Source: Nitrosopumilus sp. b3
GTDB lineage: Archaea; Thermoproteota; Nitrososphaeria; Nitrososphaerales; Nitrosopumilaceae
Assembly (NCBI RefSeq): GCF_014078525.1
Contig: NZ_MU078693.1
Coordinates: 1 to 64,000, forward strand
DNA: 64,000 nt
Direction of reading: 5' to 3'
Positions 43,903 to 53,082 of this stretch are shown in pieces. The notes under the pieces are model-generated. The model did not search any database and was not told the origin of the DNA. It worked only from the letters and a program-made list of their open reading frames with translations. The position numbers were made by a program, and so were the translations under genes. Position 1 is the stretch's first letter. Each line of letters starts with the position of its first letter.

Positions 43903-45231
43903 CTAATTTCTATAAACACAAAACCATGGAAGAGATTTATCAAATTTCGTGGATTTGTTGATTTTCCCCATACGCTGTGAAGGTCTTGTAAGATGTCTAT
44001 GTGCAGATATTTTTGGAATATACAGTTGTTTTTTGAGTTTTCTTGAAATAACACTAGTGGTTTTTTTCATTGCTTTTCTACCACAACGTATACACTGAAA
44101 TCCTTGATTCTTACCTTTGGACTTCATTTTTTTATTACATTTTTGACAAAATGGATTTGATAATGAAATATTTTTCCCAAGATTAATAATTTCAATGAAT
44201 TCAAGATTAATTATACGTGGAAAGTTTTTTGATGCTTTTCTAACTCCACCGCCCACACAAATTTTATCTCCTTTAGCTAAATTTGAAGCAATAGTATTGA
44301 GTCCAGTTTCTTTGTAAACGGCACACCAAAAATCATGATTGTTTGAATTGATTTTAAAGAATACATGTCCTCCTTTAACAATTTTTGGAGTATTCAATAC
44401 AATTCCAGTAATTTTTCCCGAAGCATAGGGCAGCATAGTTTCAATATTTAATTCATTTTTCAAATGATCCCCTGTACCTTGGTTTGATTTGAAAATCATG
44501 TATCCATCCAATTTTTCTTCACTTTTTAGAATCTTAGTTGCATAAAGCAATGAATCAATGTTCTCTCCTCTTACACCATAAAAAACAGGATCAGGTCCAT
44601 GAGGAGTGATTAGAATTCGTCCTTTCTTTGTATCAAAACTATTAAACGTATTTGGGAAAGTTTTTTCTTGCATTTCTTTTACACTCTCAGAAGTAATTCT
44701 TCTCTCTTTTCCAAATTTTGATCTTTTTCGATAGCTCAAAAGTTCTAATGTATGATCGTGAAAATCATATCCAATTGCACCAATGGCTCCGACCAATCCC
44801 TGGCCATTACCTTTGTAAAAAAATTCAAGATTATTTTTTTTGGCAAATTTTTTTGCATTGTTTCTATTAATTAATCTCCATAAAGCTAAATTACTAAAAT
44901 CAATAAAATCAGATGGGATTGAATCACTCTCAAAAAATACCAATCCAGGATTTGCTCCATTTTTAACATCAGAATATTTTGAAACAAAGTTTTTTACTTT
45001 ATTTTTTACATTTGATGGGTTTTTAGTCTTAATTTTAATTGAAACTGCACCATTACCTCTAGTTTTCCATGGGATGTTGGGATTAAATCGAATTAATCTT
45101 GGAAAATCCATAAATTCAGTTTTTTCTTTTTTGAGTAAATCAACAATTTTGTAGGCTAGAAATGTAGTACACATTCCCTTTGGAGAATCAGTGTCATCAA
45201 ATCCAATATTAAGAATTGTTTCTTTTTCCAC
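43903..45231 (-). CDS. tiaS: tRNA-Ile2 2-agmatinylcytidine synthetase
   Basis: The 442-residue protein begins ILNIGFDDTDSPKGMCTTFLAYKI and has NGAVSIKI and GNGQGLVGAIGAIGYDFHD, signatures of the TiaS kinase-like catalytic region. It continues with an OB-fold (GKITGIVLNTPKIVKGGHVFFKI) and ends with a zinc ribbon (CQKC...CIRC). The enzyme attaches agmatine to C34 of the CAU-anticodon tRNA-Ile2 so that it reads AUA and not AUG. GTG is the start codon. The gene converges on the initiator tRNA, itself a CAU tRNA that TiaS must not modify. Confidence 0.95.
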   Translation of the reverse strand: MEKETILNIGFDDTDSPKGMCTTFLAYKIVDLLKKEKTEFMDFPRLIRFNPNIPWKTRGNGAVSIKIKTKNPSNVKNKVKNFVSKYSDVKNGANPGLVFFESDSIPSDFIDFSNLALWRLINRNNAKKFAKKNNLEFFYKGNGQGLVGAIGAIGYDFHDHTLELLSYRKRSKFGKERRITSESVKEMQEKTFPNTFNSFDTKKGRILITPHGPDPVFYGVRGENIDSLLYATKILKSEEKLDGYMIFKSNQGTGDHLKNELNIETMLPYASGKITGIVLNTPKIVKGGHVFFKINSNNHDFWCAVYKETGLNTIASNLAKGDKICVGGGVRKASKNFPRIINLEFIEIINLGKNISLSNPFCQKCNKKMKSKGKNQGFQCIRCGRKAMKKTTSVISRKLKKQLYIPKISAHRHLTRPSQRMGKINKSTKFDKSLPWFCVYRN

Positions 45232-45279
45232 AATTCACTTTGAAAATAAAGACATTTTTAGTTGTTGGATGGTTCAGTT

Positions 45280-45290
45280 GATTTAAATTA
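45280..45290 (+). promoter_or_regulatory. TATA-like promoter of dph2
   Basis: GATTTAAATTA is centred 29 nt before the TTG at 45314 and supports that start codon. Confidence 0.5.
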
Positions 45291-45313
45291 ATAAAGTCAC
45301 ATTCCAAGCTGAA

Positions 45314-46309
45314 TTGATCATAATAGATGAAGCGAGGATTTTCAAAGAAATTGAGACCAAAAATCCAGCTTCAGTTTCATTAAATGGGCCAGACGGAATC
45401 TTACCTCAAGTTCAAGAAACTGCTATGAGAATATCAGAGAAGTTTGGAATTCCTGCATATGTTTTAGCAGATACAACATGGGGAACATGTGATCTTAACA
45501 CAAATGGATCTAAAGTTCTTGGAGCAGAAATTCAATTCAATATAGGACACACAATTAATACAGAATCATTAGAAGAGAATCTTGTTTTAATTGATGCATT
45601 TGATGATGTAGATTTTGATAGTGTTGCAAAAAAATGTCCAGAGATATTAAAAGGGAAAACTATCTCATTAGTTACAGATAGTCAACATTTGCATCAGATT
45701 GACAAAGTTGAAAAAATTCTAACAGAGAATGGAATCAAAGTAAAAATTGGAAAGAGTAAAGGGCAATTAAATGACGGTCAGGTATTTGGTTGTGAATTTT
45801 ATCCTGCATCACAACTAAAAAAAGAAGTAGATGCGTATGTGTTTTTAGGCCAAAGTAATTTTCATGCTGCAGGAATTGCACTATCCACTAATTTGCCAAC
45901 ATACATTTTAGATCCCTACTTTAATGAAGTAAGAGAAATAACAGAATTTGCTCAGAAATTAAAAAAGCAGGCATCACTTGCAATATACAAAGCGGCTGAA
46001 GCTAAAACCTTTGGAGTAATAGTTGGACTCAAAGAAGGTCAGCTATCCAAAGTATTTGCGTTAAAAATCAAAAAAGAATTAGAAAAAGCAGGAAAGAAGG
46101 TTCAATTGTTTGGATTAACCGACATCACAAATGACAGATTACAAAATCTAAAAGGAATTGATGCTTTTGTTCAAGTTGCATGTCCAAGAATATCTACGGA
46201 TAATCAGTTTGACAAGCCTGTTTTATCAACTCCTCAAGCAAATGCCCTTCTTAAGATTTTACGAAACGAAAGTATTGAAGAATATTTAGAAATTCCACAT
46301 TGGTTGTAA
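45314..46309 (+). CDS. dph2: Diphthamide synthase Dph2 (3-amino-3-carboxypropyl transfer)
   Basis: The 331-residue protein holds three widely spaced cysteines that bind one [4Fe-4S] cluster: TTWGTCDLN (~residue 59), GQVFGCEFYP (~156) and VQVACPRIST (~288). Dph2 cleaves SAM in a non-classical radical reaction and adds the 3-amino-3-carboxypropyl group to the target histidine of elongation factor 2. The start is TTG; the promoter position and the absence of an upstream ATG support it. It converges on the TPR gene with no gap. Confidence 0.94.
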   Translation: MIIIDEARIFKEIETKNPASVSLNGPDGILPQVQETAMRISEKFGIPAYVLADTTWGTCDLNTNGSKVLGAEIQFNIGHTINTESLEENLVLIDAFDDVDFDSVAKKCPEILKGKTISLVTDSQHLHQIDKVEKILTENGIKVKIGKSKGQLNDGQVFGCEFYPASQLKKEVDAYVFLGQSNFHAAGIALSTNLPTYILDPYFNEVREITEFAQKLKKQASLAIYKAAEAKTFGVIVGLKEGQLSKVFALKIKKELEKAGKKVQLFGLTDITNDRLQNLKGIDAFVQVACPRISTDNQFDKPVLSTPQANALLKILRNESIEEYLEIPHWL

Positions 46310-46915
46310 TCAGAATACTAGTTTTTTGAATCTAGTGTTATCATATAATCTTGCAAAAGATTTTGATTTTTTTGCCTTTATTTTATATTGTAATCCATGA
46401 GAAATTGCTCGCTCTAGTAATTCAAGTGCTTCATCTATTTTTGAGAGCATTACAAGACTACAAGATTTGTCAAATAACACATCCCCATTTTCTGGATAAT
46501 CATTCAATATACTATCACAGCAAGAGATGGATTCATTGAATTTTTCCATGGAAAATAAAATTCGCTCTTTATGATATAATACAATGTTGTAATTTGGATT
46601 ATTCTTTAGAATTTTATCACATAAGGATAATGCTTCAATAAATTTTCCTAGTTTACGATATGATGATATTTTATTTACCAATACAGAAAGATCGTCGGGA
46701 TAAATTCCTAATGCAGAATCATAGCATTTCAAAGCATTTTCAAAATCTTTGAGTTTACTTAGGGCATATCCCTTATTATTTAGGGAACTAAGATGCAATG
46801 GATTGTCATTTAGAATTTTATCATAATAGACAATTGCTTCTTTTAATTTGCCTTGTAAGAATAACCTATTTCCCTCATCTAAAATTGAGTTTATTTTAGG
46901 ATCTGACATTTTCAA
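46310..46915 (-). CDS. TPR-repeat protein
   Basis: The 201-residue soluble protein is built of about five tetratricopeptide repeats (for example GNRLFLQGKLKEAIVYYDKILNDNP; SLNNKGYALSKLKDFENALKCYDSALGIYP). It should mediate protein-protein contacts; partners are unknown. Its ATG overlaps the stop of the alcohol dehydrogenase by 4 nt, so the two share an mRNA. Confidence 0.85.
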   Translation of the reverse strand: MKMSDPKINSILDEGNRLFLQGKLKEAIVYYDKILNDNPLHLSSLNNKGYALSKLKDFENALKCYDSALGIYPDDLSVLVNKISSYRKLGKFIEALSLCDKILKNNPNYNIVLYHKERILFSMEKFNESISCCDSILNDYPENGDVLFDKSCSLVMLSKIDEALELLERAISHGLQYKIKAKKSKSFARLYDNTRFKKLVF

Positions 46916-47991
46916 TCAGAACTAGGTTTCATAATGATTTTTCCAAAAAGTCCTTTGCCTGTAAGCATTTTTTTGTGAGCCTCCGCTGCATCTTCTAAAG
47001 GATACACTGAATCAATTATTGATTTTATTTTTCCTTGTGACATCCAATATAGACCCTGTTCTAATTCAGCCCTTGTTCCTTGAGTTGAGCCTAAAATGTT
47101 AATTCCTTTAAAGAAAATATGACGAAGATCAGTTTTTGCATTATATCCTGTAGTTGCCCCAGTGGTAACAATAGTTCCACCATAGCTTAGCAATGTTAGT
47201 TCTTTATTCCAATGGGTGCCACCAATGTGTTCAAAAATTATATCAACACCAGATACACTTCCATAGGGTTTTGGAATTTTTTTTGCAAGCGATCTAACTT
47301 CTTTATGCCAATCCTCCTTTCTATGATCTACAGCAAAATCGGCTCCAAGTTCTAATAATTTATTTAATTTGTCAGGACTTGCAGTAGCAATTACTGTGCA
47401 TCCAAAAAGTTTTGCAATTTGAATGCCATAATTTCCAACGCCGGAACTACCACCCATAATCAAAACTAATTGCCCAGGTTGAATCTTTGCCCTTCCAACT
47501 AACATATGCCATGATGTCAGCATTGTCATTGATGCAGCAGCTGCTTCCTCATATGAAATACCTTCTGGGATTTTGACAACATTAACTTCTGGAAGATGTG
47601 TAAATTCACAATATCCCCCCCAAAGAGGACCTGTTTCAAAACCCCAAATTGTTCGTTTTCTACAATCATATTCTCGTCCATCAGTGCATGCTTTACAAAC
47701 TCTGCATGACATATTTCCATGAGATACCACTCTATCACCGACTTTGATGTTTTTTACATCTCTTCCAACTTCTACCACTTCACCTGCAGCATCTGTTCCA
47801 GAAATGTGCGGTAATGGAATTGCTAATGGTTTTCCCCTCATACCCCAAATGTCATCATAGTTTAATGCTGTTGCTTTTACTTTGAAGATAACTTCATTAG
47901 GTTTTGGTTTAGGCATAGGAAGGTCTTTAATTTTTAATATTTTAGAAAAATCATCATCAACACTATATTCATCATAGACTAGTGCTTTCAT
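46912..47991 (-). CDS. Zinc-type alcohol dehydrogenase / quinone oxidoreductase-like (MDR family)
   Basis: With the start MKALVYDEYSVDDD the protein has 359 residues. It has a GroES-like domain with HISGTDAAGEVVEVG, a structural-zinc segment of four cysteines (CRVCKACTDGREYDC), and a nucleotide fold with IMGGSSGVGNYGIQIAK. The frame stays open upstream to 48234 but that extension is hydrophobic nonsense overlapping csl4, so the ATG at 47991 is preferred; a TATA-like box (48012-48020) lies 25 nt before it. The substrate cannot be told from the sequence. It is co-transcribed with the TPR gene. Confidence 0.9.
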   Translation of the reverse strand: MKALVYDEYSVDDDFSKILKIKDLPMPKPKPNEVIFKVKATALNYDDIWGMRGKPLAIPLPHISGTDAAGEVVEVGRDVKNIKVGDRVVSHGNMSCRVCKACTDGREYDCRKRTIWGFETGPLWGGYCEFTHLPEVNVVKIPEGISYEEAAAASMTMLTSWHMLVGRAKIQPGQLVLIMGGSSGVGNYGIQIAKLFGCTVIATASPDKLNKLLELGADFAVDHRKEDWHKEVRSLAKKIPKPYGSVSGVDIIFEHIGGTHWNKELTLLSYGGTIVTTGATTGYNAKTDLRHIFFKGINILGSTQGTRAELEQGLYWMSQGKIKSIIDSVYPLEDAAEAHKKMLTGKGLFGKIIMKPSSD

Positions 47992-48011
47992 GATTTTTTT
48001 GAGATTTTTGG

Positions 48012-48020
48012 AGATATATG
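48012..48020 (-). promoter_or_regulatory. TATA-like box of the alcohol dehydrogenase gene
   Basis: Minus-strand CATATATCT is centred 25 nt before the ATG at 47991. It faces the csl4 promoter in the same 87-bp divergent spacer. Confidence 0.45.
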
Positions 48021-48050
48021 ATTTACCAGCTAATTTCAGACCACAAACAA

Positions 48051-48058
48051 TTATAATC
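48051..48058 (+). promoter_or_regulatory. TATA-like box of csl4
   Basis: TTATAATC is centred about 25 nt before the ATG at 48079. Confidence 0.45.
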
Positions 48059-48078
48059 ATAAAAACAAAAATCTCAGC

Positions 48079-48630
48079 ATGTCTGAAAATGCAACATTCC
48101 CAGGTGACAGAATAGCGTCTATTGAAGAATACGAGGCAGGGCACAATACCTTTGATGATGGAGACATGGTTAGAGCAGCAACTGTAGGTGAAAAAGACAT
48201 CAACAAGGAAACACGTATTGCCAACATTAAACATCCAAAACTTCTATCAATTCCTCAAGTAGGCGATATTATTATTGGAACAGTTGCAGCAGTAATGTCA
48301 TCTATGATTGCAGTTTCAATTGATTACATTAATGGAAAACCTACTACATCTAAAGTAGAATGTGTCTGTTCAACTCGAAACTTGAGAATTAGAAATGTTG
48401 CGCTTGTCAATGACATAGTAAAATTAAAAATTCTAAATCATCTTAACGGTACAATTCATGCAGCAATTAACGAACCAGGTTTAGGAATTTTATTTACAAA
48501 ATGTAGAAAATGTGGTGGAAAAGTTGTTCCAATGCGCGATGCCATAAAATGTACTGAATGTGCATGGATAGATGAAAGAAAACTTTCTTCTGATTTTGGC
48601 AATAGTGATTTTATAAAGTTGAGAGAGTAA
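48079..48630 (+). CDS. csl4: Exosome cap subunit Csl4
   Basis: The 183-residue protein starts with the Csl4 N-terminal domain (ATFPGDRIASIEEYEAG), continues with an S1 RNA-binding domain (VGDIIIGTVAAVMSSMIAVSID) and ends with a zinc ribbon (KCRKCGGKVV...KCTECAW). Csl4 caps the Rrp41-Rrp42 ring and selects RNA substrates for 3'-5' decay. The pheA gene starts 3 nt after its stop on the same strand, although their functions are unrelated. Confidence 0.95.
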   Translation: MSENATFPGDRIASIEEYEAGHNTFDDGDMVRAATVGEKDINKETRIANIKHPKLLSIPQVGDIIIGTVAAVMSSMIAVSIDYINGKPTTSKVECVCSTRNLRIRNVALVNDIVKLKILNHLNGTIHAAINEPGLGILFTKCRKCGGKVVPMRDAIKCTECAWIDERKLSSDFGNSDFIKLRE

Positions 48631-48633
48631 GAA

Positions 48634-49449
48634 ATGATTCAGGTTTCGTTCCAAGGTGAACGAGGAGCATATAGTGAAGCTGCTGCAAGGGCGTTTTTTA
48701 AGAAAGAAATTACTACTGTTCCACTATCAACATTTGCAGAAGTATTAGAGAGTACCTCTACAGACAAAACAGGATATGCGGTTTTACCAGTAGAGAATTC
48801 AATTGAAGGAAGTGTAGGTGAAAGTTATGATTTACTGTATTCAACAGATCTTAACGTGATTGGAGAAATTTATCATAGAATAGAACATTGTTTGATTGGA
48901 ATTGGAGTATTAGATGAAGTAGAAACAGTTTATTCGCATCCACAAGCTTTAGGTCAGTGTAGAAAATTTATCGAGGAACATAAAATGAAAACAATTCCAA
49001 CATACGATACTGCCGGTAGTGTAAAAATTGTTAAAGAATTAAAAAATAAAAATTGTGCTGGAATTGCAAGTAAAGATGCTGCCGAAATTTATGATATGCC
49101 GATTGTTTCAAACAACATCGCAAATAATTTGAATAATTATACAAGATTTTTGGTCTTATCAAAAATAACTAGTCCTATTTCAGGTAACGATAAAACATCA
49201 ATAATTTTCTCCATAAAGCATGAACCAGGCTCATTATTTAGAATCATAGAAAATTTTCATAGAAATAATGTCAATCTTACAAAGATAGAATCAAGACCAA
49301 CAAAAACAAACACATGGGAATATAATTTCTATGTAGATTTTGAAGGGCATCAAGATGATTCAAAGATTTCAGAAATATTAGAAAAAATAAAACATGATAC
49401 ATTATTTATGAAAGTTTTAGGTTCTTATCCTTCTGCCAAACTAAGCTAA
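48634..49449 (+). CDS. pheA: Prephenate dehydratase
   Basis: The 271-residue monofunctional enzyme shows FQGERGAYSEAAA, VLPVENSIEGSVGESYDLL, the HPQALGQCRKF and TAGSVKIV segments, NYTRFLVLSK (with the TRF motif), and a C-terminal ACT domain (residues ~190-270) with the phenylalanine-sensing GSLFRIIENF and ESRPTK motifs. It makes phenylpyruvate from prephenate and is probably inhibited by phenylalanine. It lies 3 nt behind csl4 and overlaps the next, convergent gene by 4 nt. Confidence 0.95.
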   Translation: MIQVSFQGERGAYSEAAARAFFKKEITTVPLSTFAEVLESTSTDKTGYAVLPVENSIEGSVGESYDLLYSTDLNVIGEIYHRIEHCLIGIGVLDEVETVYSHPQALGQCRKFIEEHKMKTIPTYDTAGSVKIVKELKNKNCAGIASKDAAEIYDMPIVSNNIANNLNNYTRFLVLSKITSPISGNDKTSIIFSIKHEPGSLFRIIENFHRNNVNLTKIESRPTKTNTWEYNFYVDFEGHQDDSKISEILEKIKHDTLFMKVLGSYPSAKLS

Positions 49450-49913
49450 AATCCTTTTGGCTTTCTTAGTGTAAAACCCATACTAAATCCTATAATTACC
49501 ATACCAGCTGTTATCACCATTAGATCATATGTAAACCATATTGGATCAGAGCTTCTAATAAGAACTCCAGTAATTGTTAATTCAGTGTTTCCCGTATTTT
49601 GAATTTGTATTTTTGTTTCGCCCTCAATCAAATGTGTCCAATCTAAACTCACTTCTTTTTTGTATGAAGTGGTAGGAATCTGTAAGCCATCTCCAGGACT
49701 TTGAAGTTTCATATCAAATGCATCACCAGTAATAGTCATGGTTTGTCGTGTATGTGCTGGTGCAGGAATTGTATAGATAGTTGAATCACCAACAGCTACA
49801 ACATAATTTTCATTAATAGTAATTGTTCCAATATGTAAAATTAAAGAATATCCTCCAATTGCAATAATTGCACTACCAACTATCAGTCCTATGATAGTTC
49901 TTTTGGATAACAT
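49446..49913 (-). CDS. Two-helix membrane protein with extracellular beta domain, unknown
   Basis: The 155-residue protein has an N-terminal helix (TIIGLIVGSAIIAIGGYSLIL), a ~95-residue beta-rich outside domain (TITGDAFDMKLQSPG; EGETKIQIQNTGNTELTITGVLI) and a C-terminal helix (LMVITAGMVIIGFSMGFTL) with a basic KPKGF tail. The layout resembles emp24/GOLD-like or receptor-type accessory domains, but I cannot assign a family. Confidence 0.7.
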   Translation of the reverse strand: MLSKRTIIGLIVGSAIIAIGGYSLILHIGTITINENYVVAVGDSTIYTIPAPAHTRQTMTITGDAFDMKLQSPGDGLQIPTTSYKKEVSLDWTHLIEGETKIQIQNTGNTELTITGVLIRSSDPIWFTYDLMVITAGMVIIGFSMGFTLRKPKGF

Positions 49914-49948
49914 GTTTGAATTGTTTCAGATACTGCTTAAAAAATTAT

Positions 49949-51379
49949 CTACATTAAAGAAACATCATGAGGCTGACTTTCTGCAAATCCAGCTCTTGAC
50001 ATTTTGATAAATTCTGCATTTTCTTGCATTTGAGGAATAGAATGTGCACCACAATAACTCAAACCAGATCGAACCCCACCAGTCAGTTGTTTTAGAATAT
50101 CAGTAACTGTACCTTTGTAAGGAACCATAGCTTCAACTCCTTCTGCAACATAATCATTAAGGTCATCATCTAGTGAGATAGAGCCTGTTTCTTTGGATTT
50201 TCTACCAATTGAGGCAGCTAAAGAAGCCATTCCTCGATAGACTTTGAAGCGTTTCCCATTTTTGGTCAAAACAGTTCCAGGGGATTCATCAGTACCTCCC
50301 AGCATACTACCAACCATTACAGACGAAGCTCCCGAAGCTAATGCTTTTGTTGCATCACCAGAAGTTCTTGTGCCGCCATCAGAAATTATTGGAATTCCAT
50401 ATTCCTTTCCAATTTTTGCACAATCCATAACTGCAGTTAATTGTGGAACTCCTGAACCAGTGATCACTCTAGTAATACAAATTGAGCCCGACCCAACACC
50501 AACCTTTACAGCATCAACACCGGCTTTAATCAAATCTTCAGCGCCTTGAGCAGTTGCAATGTTTCCTGCAATTAGTTCACAGTCTGGAAATGCTTTTTTG
50601 ATATTACGAATTGTGCTCATTGCATTTTCACTATGACCATGTGCAATATCTACAACAAGTACATCAGCACCTGCTTCTAAAAGAGATTCACTTCTTTCTA
50701 AAAAGTCACCCTTTACACCAACTGCCGATCCAACTAAAGGACGACCTTTCTTATCTTTTGAGGCATTTGGAAAATCTGCATTATTTGTAATATCTTTACT
50801 TGTAATCAATCCTTTGATAATTCCTGAATCATCAACTATTGGTAATTTTTCAATCCTGTGTTGATGTAAAATTTCTTTAGATTCATCTAGAGAAACTCCA
50901 AATTTTGCAGTTACAACATCTTTAGTCATTATATCTTCAATTCGAAGTTTAGGATCAGCAAACAATAGATCTCTCTCAGTAACTATTCCAATTAATTTAG
51001 AATTTGAGTCAACTACTAATAGACCAGAAATTTCCATATCACTGGCATAGTCAAGAGCATCTTGAACCGACTTATCAGAAGTAATAGAATATGGATTTTC
51101 TATCATTATACTTCCTGAGCGCTTTACTTTGAGAACTTCGTGTGCCTGCTCTTCTATAGTCAAAAATCTGTGAATTATACCAATACCACCTGCTCGAGCC
51201 ATGGCAACAGCCATAGAAGACTCTGTTACAGTATCCATATTTGCACTCACGAAGGGAATATTTATTGTGATATTTCGAGATAGTTTTGTAGATAGATCGG
51301 TTTGACTTCTGCTTGTAATATCTGAATATTTGGGTACAAGAAGAACGTCGTCAAAAGTTAATCCTTCTTTGAATTCCAA
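49949..51379 (-). CDS. guaB: Inosine-5'-monophosphate dehydrogenase
   Basis: The 476-residue protein has the IMPDH barrel split by a CBS-domain pair (~residues 95-205). Signatures are EGLTFDDVLLVP at the N-terminus, DIAHGHSENAM, the loop with catalytic cysteine GVGSGSICITRV, IISDGGTRTSGD and the flap region with YRGMASL. It oxidises IMP to XMP, the committed step to GMP. GuaA, the next enzyme, is encoded 2.3 kb away on the other strand. Confidence 0.96.
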   Translation of the reverse strand: MEFKEGLTFDDVLLVPKYSDITSRSQTDLSTKLSRNITINIPFVSANMDTVTESSMAVAMARAGGIGIIHRFLTIEEQAHEVLKVKRSGSIMIENPYSITSDKSVQDALDYASDMEISGLLVVDSNSKLIGIVTERDLLFADPKLRIEDIMTKDVVTAKFGVSLDESKEILHQHRIEKLPIVDDSGIIKGLITSKDITNNADFPNASKDKKGRPLVGSAVGVKGDFLERSESLLEAGADVLVVDIAHGHSENAMSTIRNIKKAFPDCELIAGNIATAQGAEDLIKAGVDAVKVGVGSGSICITRVITGSGVPQLTAVMDCAKIGKEYGIPIISDGGTRTSGDATKALASGASSVMVGSMLGGTDESPGTVLTKNGKRFKVYRGMASLAASIGRKSKETGSISLDDDLNDYVAEGVEAMVPYKGTVTDILKQLTGGVRSGLSYCGAHSIPQMQENAEFIKMSRAGFAESQPHDVSLM

Positions 51380-51409
51380 TGAAACCTTGTTAAGAAAGTT
51401 GAATATTGA

Positions 51410-52309
51410 TTATAAGCCTTTGTGTTGTTTTGATAATTTAGATGCTACAGTTATTGCATCTTTGGTTGCCAGTACATTATGGGTACGAATTATGTCAGCC
51501 CCATTAATTACAGAGATAGCCTCTGCTGCAATAGATCCAAATAATCGATCAGATGGATTTTCTTTTTCCAAAATATTCCCCAGAAAAGATTTGTTAGATA
51601 CTGAAATTAAAATTGGGAATTTTTGTTTTATAGATTTCAAATTTTGAATAATTGTCAGATCCCTTTTTATCCAATCAGATTTAATTTTTGTAAAAAATGG
51701 TCCTTTTCCCGTTTTTCTAAAAAATCCAATAGCTGGATCTAACACAATTTTCTCTGATAAGATACTAGAGTTTTTGGCAATTTTCAAGCTTTCTCTAAAA
51801 AGTTTTTTTGTTGCAGTTACAGGATTACCTAAAACTGTTTTAGAGTCATATGCACATAAAATTATTGATGGAGAAAACTTTGATACAACTTTTTGCATTT
51901 CTTGATCATATTTTAATCCAGAAATATCATTAATTATTTCAACTCCATTTTTCAATGCATCTTCTGCCACTTTAGCCCTACATGTATCAACTGAGATTGG
52001 AAGATTGGAGACATTTTGGATTATCTTAATTGCAGAAAGAACTCTTTTAGATTCAGTTTTTTCAGATACTAATGTAGACAGATAGGGGGCAGTAGACATG
52101 CCACCCACGTCAATAAAATCAGCACCATTACTTTCCATATCTTTTATGGAGTTTTTGATCTGAATTGCACTTGTATGAATGGATTTCTTGTAAAAAGATT
52201 CAAGACTTGTGTTTAGAATTCCCATAATACGTACGGGGTTTTTTCCACCTACGCCTACATTTGCAATTTTTGCCACATGGTTTATCAAATCTAATGCAAT
52301 TTGAGTCAT
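51410..52309 (-). CDS. Dihydropteroate synthase family protein
   Basis: The 299-residue barrel has VRIMGILNTSLESFYK (the N-terminal MGILN-type signature), ADFIDVGGMSTAP, LPISVDTCRAKVAEDALKNGVEIINDISGL, VLDPAIGFFRKTGKG, LISVSNKSFLG and the C-terminal IIRTHNV. These correspond to the DHPS pterin- and pABA-site motifs, with some departures (SLESF for TPDSF). Archaeal versions may act in tetrahydrofolate or methanopterin-like synthesis. Its divergent neighbour encodes the preceding pterin pyrophosphokinase, which supports this. The two ATG codons stand back to back at CATATG (52307-52312). Confidence 0.88.
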   Translation of the reverse strand: MTQIALDLINHVAKIANVGVGGKNPVRIMGILNTSLESFYKKSIHTSAIQIKNSIKDMESNGADFIDVGGMSTAPYLSTLVSEKTESKRVLSAIKIIQNVSNLPISVDTCRAKVAEDALKNGVEIINDISGLKYDQEMQKVVSKFSPSIILCAYDSKTVLGNPVTATKKLFRESLKIAKNSSILSEKIVLDPAIGFFRKTGKGPFFTKIKSDWIKRDLTIIQNLKSIKQKFPILISVSNKSFLGNILEKENPSDRLFGSIAAEAISVINGADIIRTHNVLATKDAITVASKLSKQHKGL

Positions 52310-53047
52310 ATGATGGTTTTAGGTTGGAAAAAGAGATACACGGATATTTTAAAGGAATTCAATTATTCTGAAAAAAAAGATACAGAGTCAGCTATTCAGT
52401 TAGACTTTCTTTTAAAAAAATCAAATACCATTGAAAAAATAAATAAATTAATTGAAGGGAACACTATTTTTATTATTGGTTCAGGACCATCATTGTCAAC
52501 TGCAATTCCAAAATTAAAAAAATACAAAAAAGCTATAAAAATTGTGGCTGATAGTGCACTAAAACCACTTGTAGAAAATGGAATTATTCCAGATTTAATA
52601 ATTACGGATTTAGATGGTGATGAGGCAACTATGAAGAAAATTGCAAAAACAAAATCTATTTTTGTTGTGCATGCACATGGTGACAATATTGAAAAACTAG
52701 AATTTGTAAAAAAATTTAAAAATTGTATTGGCACAACACAATCAAAACCTTTTAACAAAATTCATAATTTTGGAGGATTCACTGATGGGGACAGAGGGGT
52801 TTTCTTAGCCAGTTATTTCAAGGCAAAGAAAATTATTTTATTTGGAATGGATTTTGGGGAAAAAATTGGTAAATTTTCTAATACAAAAAAAATAGAAAGG
52901 AAAATGAAACTATTGAAATTAAAAAAAGGAGAAAATCTTTTAGAATGGTTATCAACTAGCACAAAATCAGAATTATTTACTACATCAAAGTCAATTAAAG
53001 GATTTAAAAAAATATCATACAAAGAACTTGATATTATAATTACCTAG
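52310..53047 (+). CDS. mptE: 6-hydroxymethyl-7,8-dihydropterin pyrophosphokinase (MptE type, DUF115)
   Basis: The protein is about 245 residues long. Key segments are FIIGSGPSLSTAIPKL (nucleotide loop), VADSALKPLVENGIIPDLIITDLDGD, VVHAHGDN, GTTQSKP and the C-terminal GFTDGDRGVFLASYFKAKKIILFGMDFG. The archaeal DUF115/MptE family replaces bacterial FolK. ATG at 52310 is preferred; TTG three codons upstream would overlap the divergent dihydropteroate synthase. The pair of divergent genes covers two successive pterin steps. Confidence 0.9.
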   Translation: MMVLGWKKRYTDILKEFNYSEKKDTESAIQLDFLLKKSNTIEKINKLIEGNTIFIIGSGPSLSTAIPKLKKYKKAIKIVADSALKPLVENGIIPDLIITDLDGDEATMKKIAKTKSIFVVHAHGDNIEKLEFVKKFKNCIGTTQSKPFNKIHNFGGFTDGDRGVFLASYFKAKKIILFGMDFGEKIGKFSNTKKIERKMKLLKLKKGENLLEWLSTSTKSELFTTSKSIKGFKKISYKELDIIIT

Positions 53048-53082
53048 AATGCATTTAATACCCATCTCCCATTAACCAAATT

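Noticed and set aside
47992..48234. N-terminal extension of the alcohol dehydrogenase frame
   Set aside because: It overlaps the divergent csl4 gene, encodes an unlikely Cys/Phe-rich stretch, and the ATG at 47991 has a correctly spaced TATA-like box.
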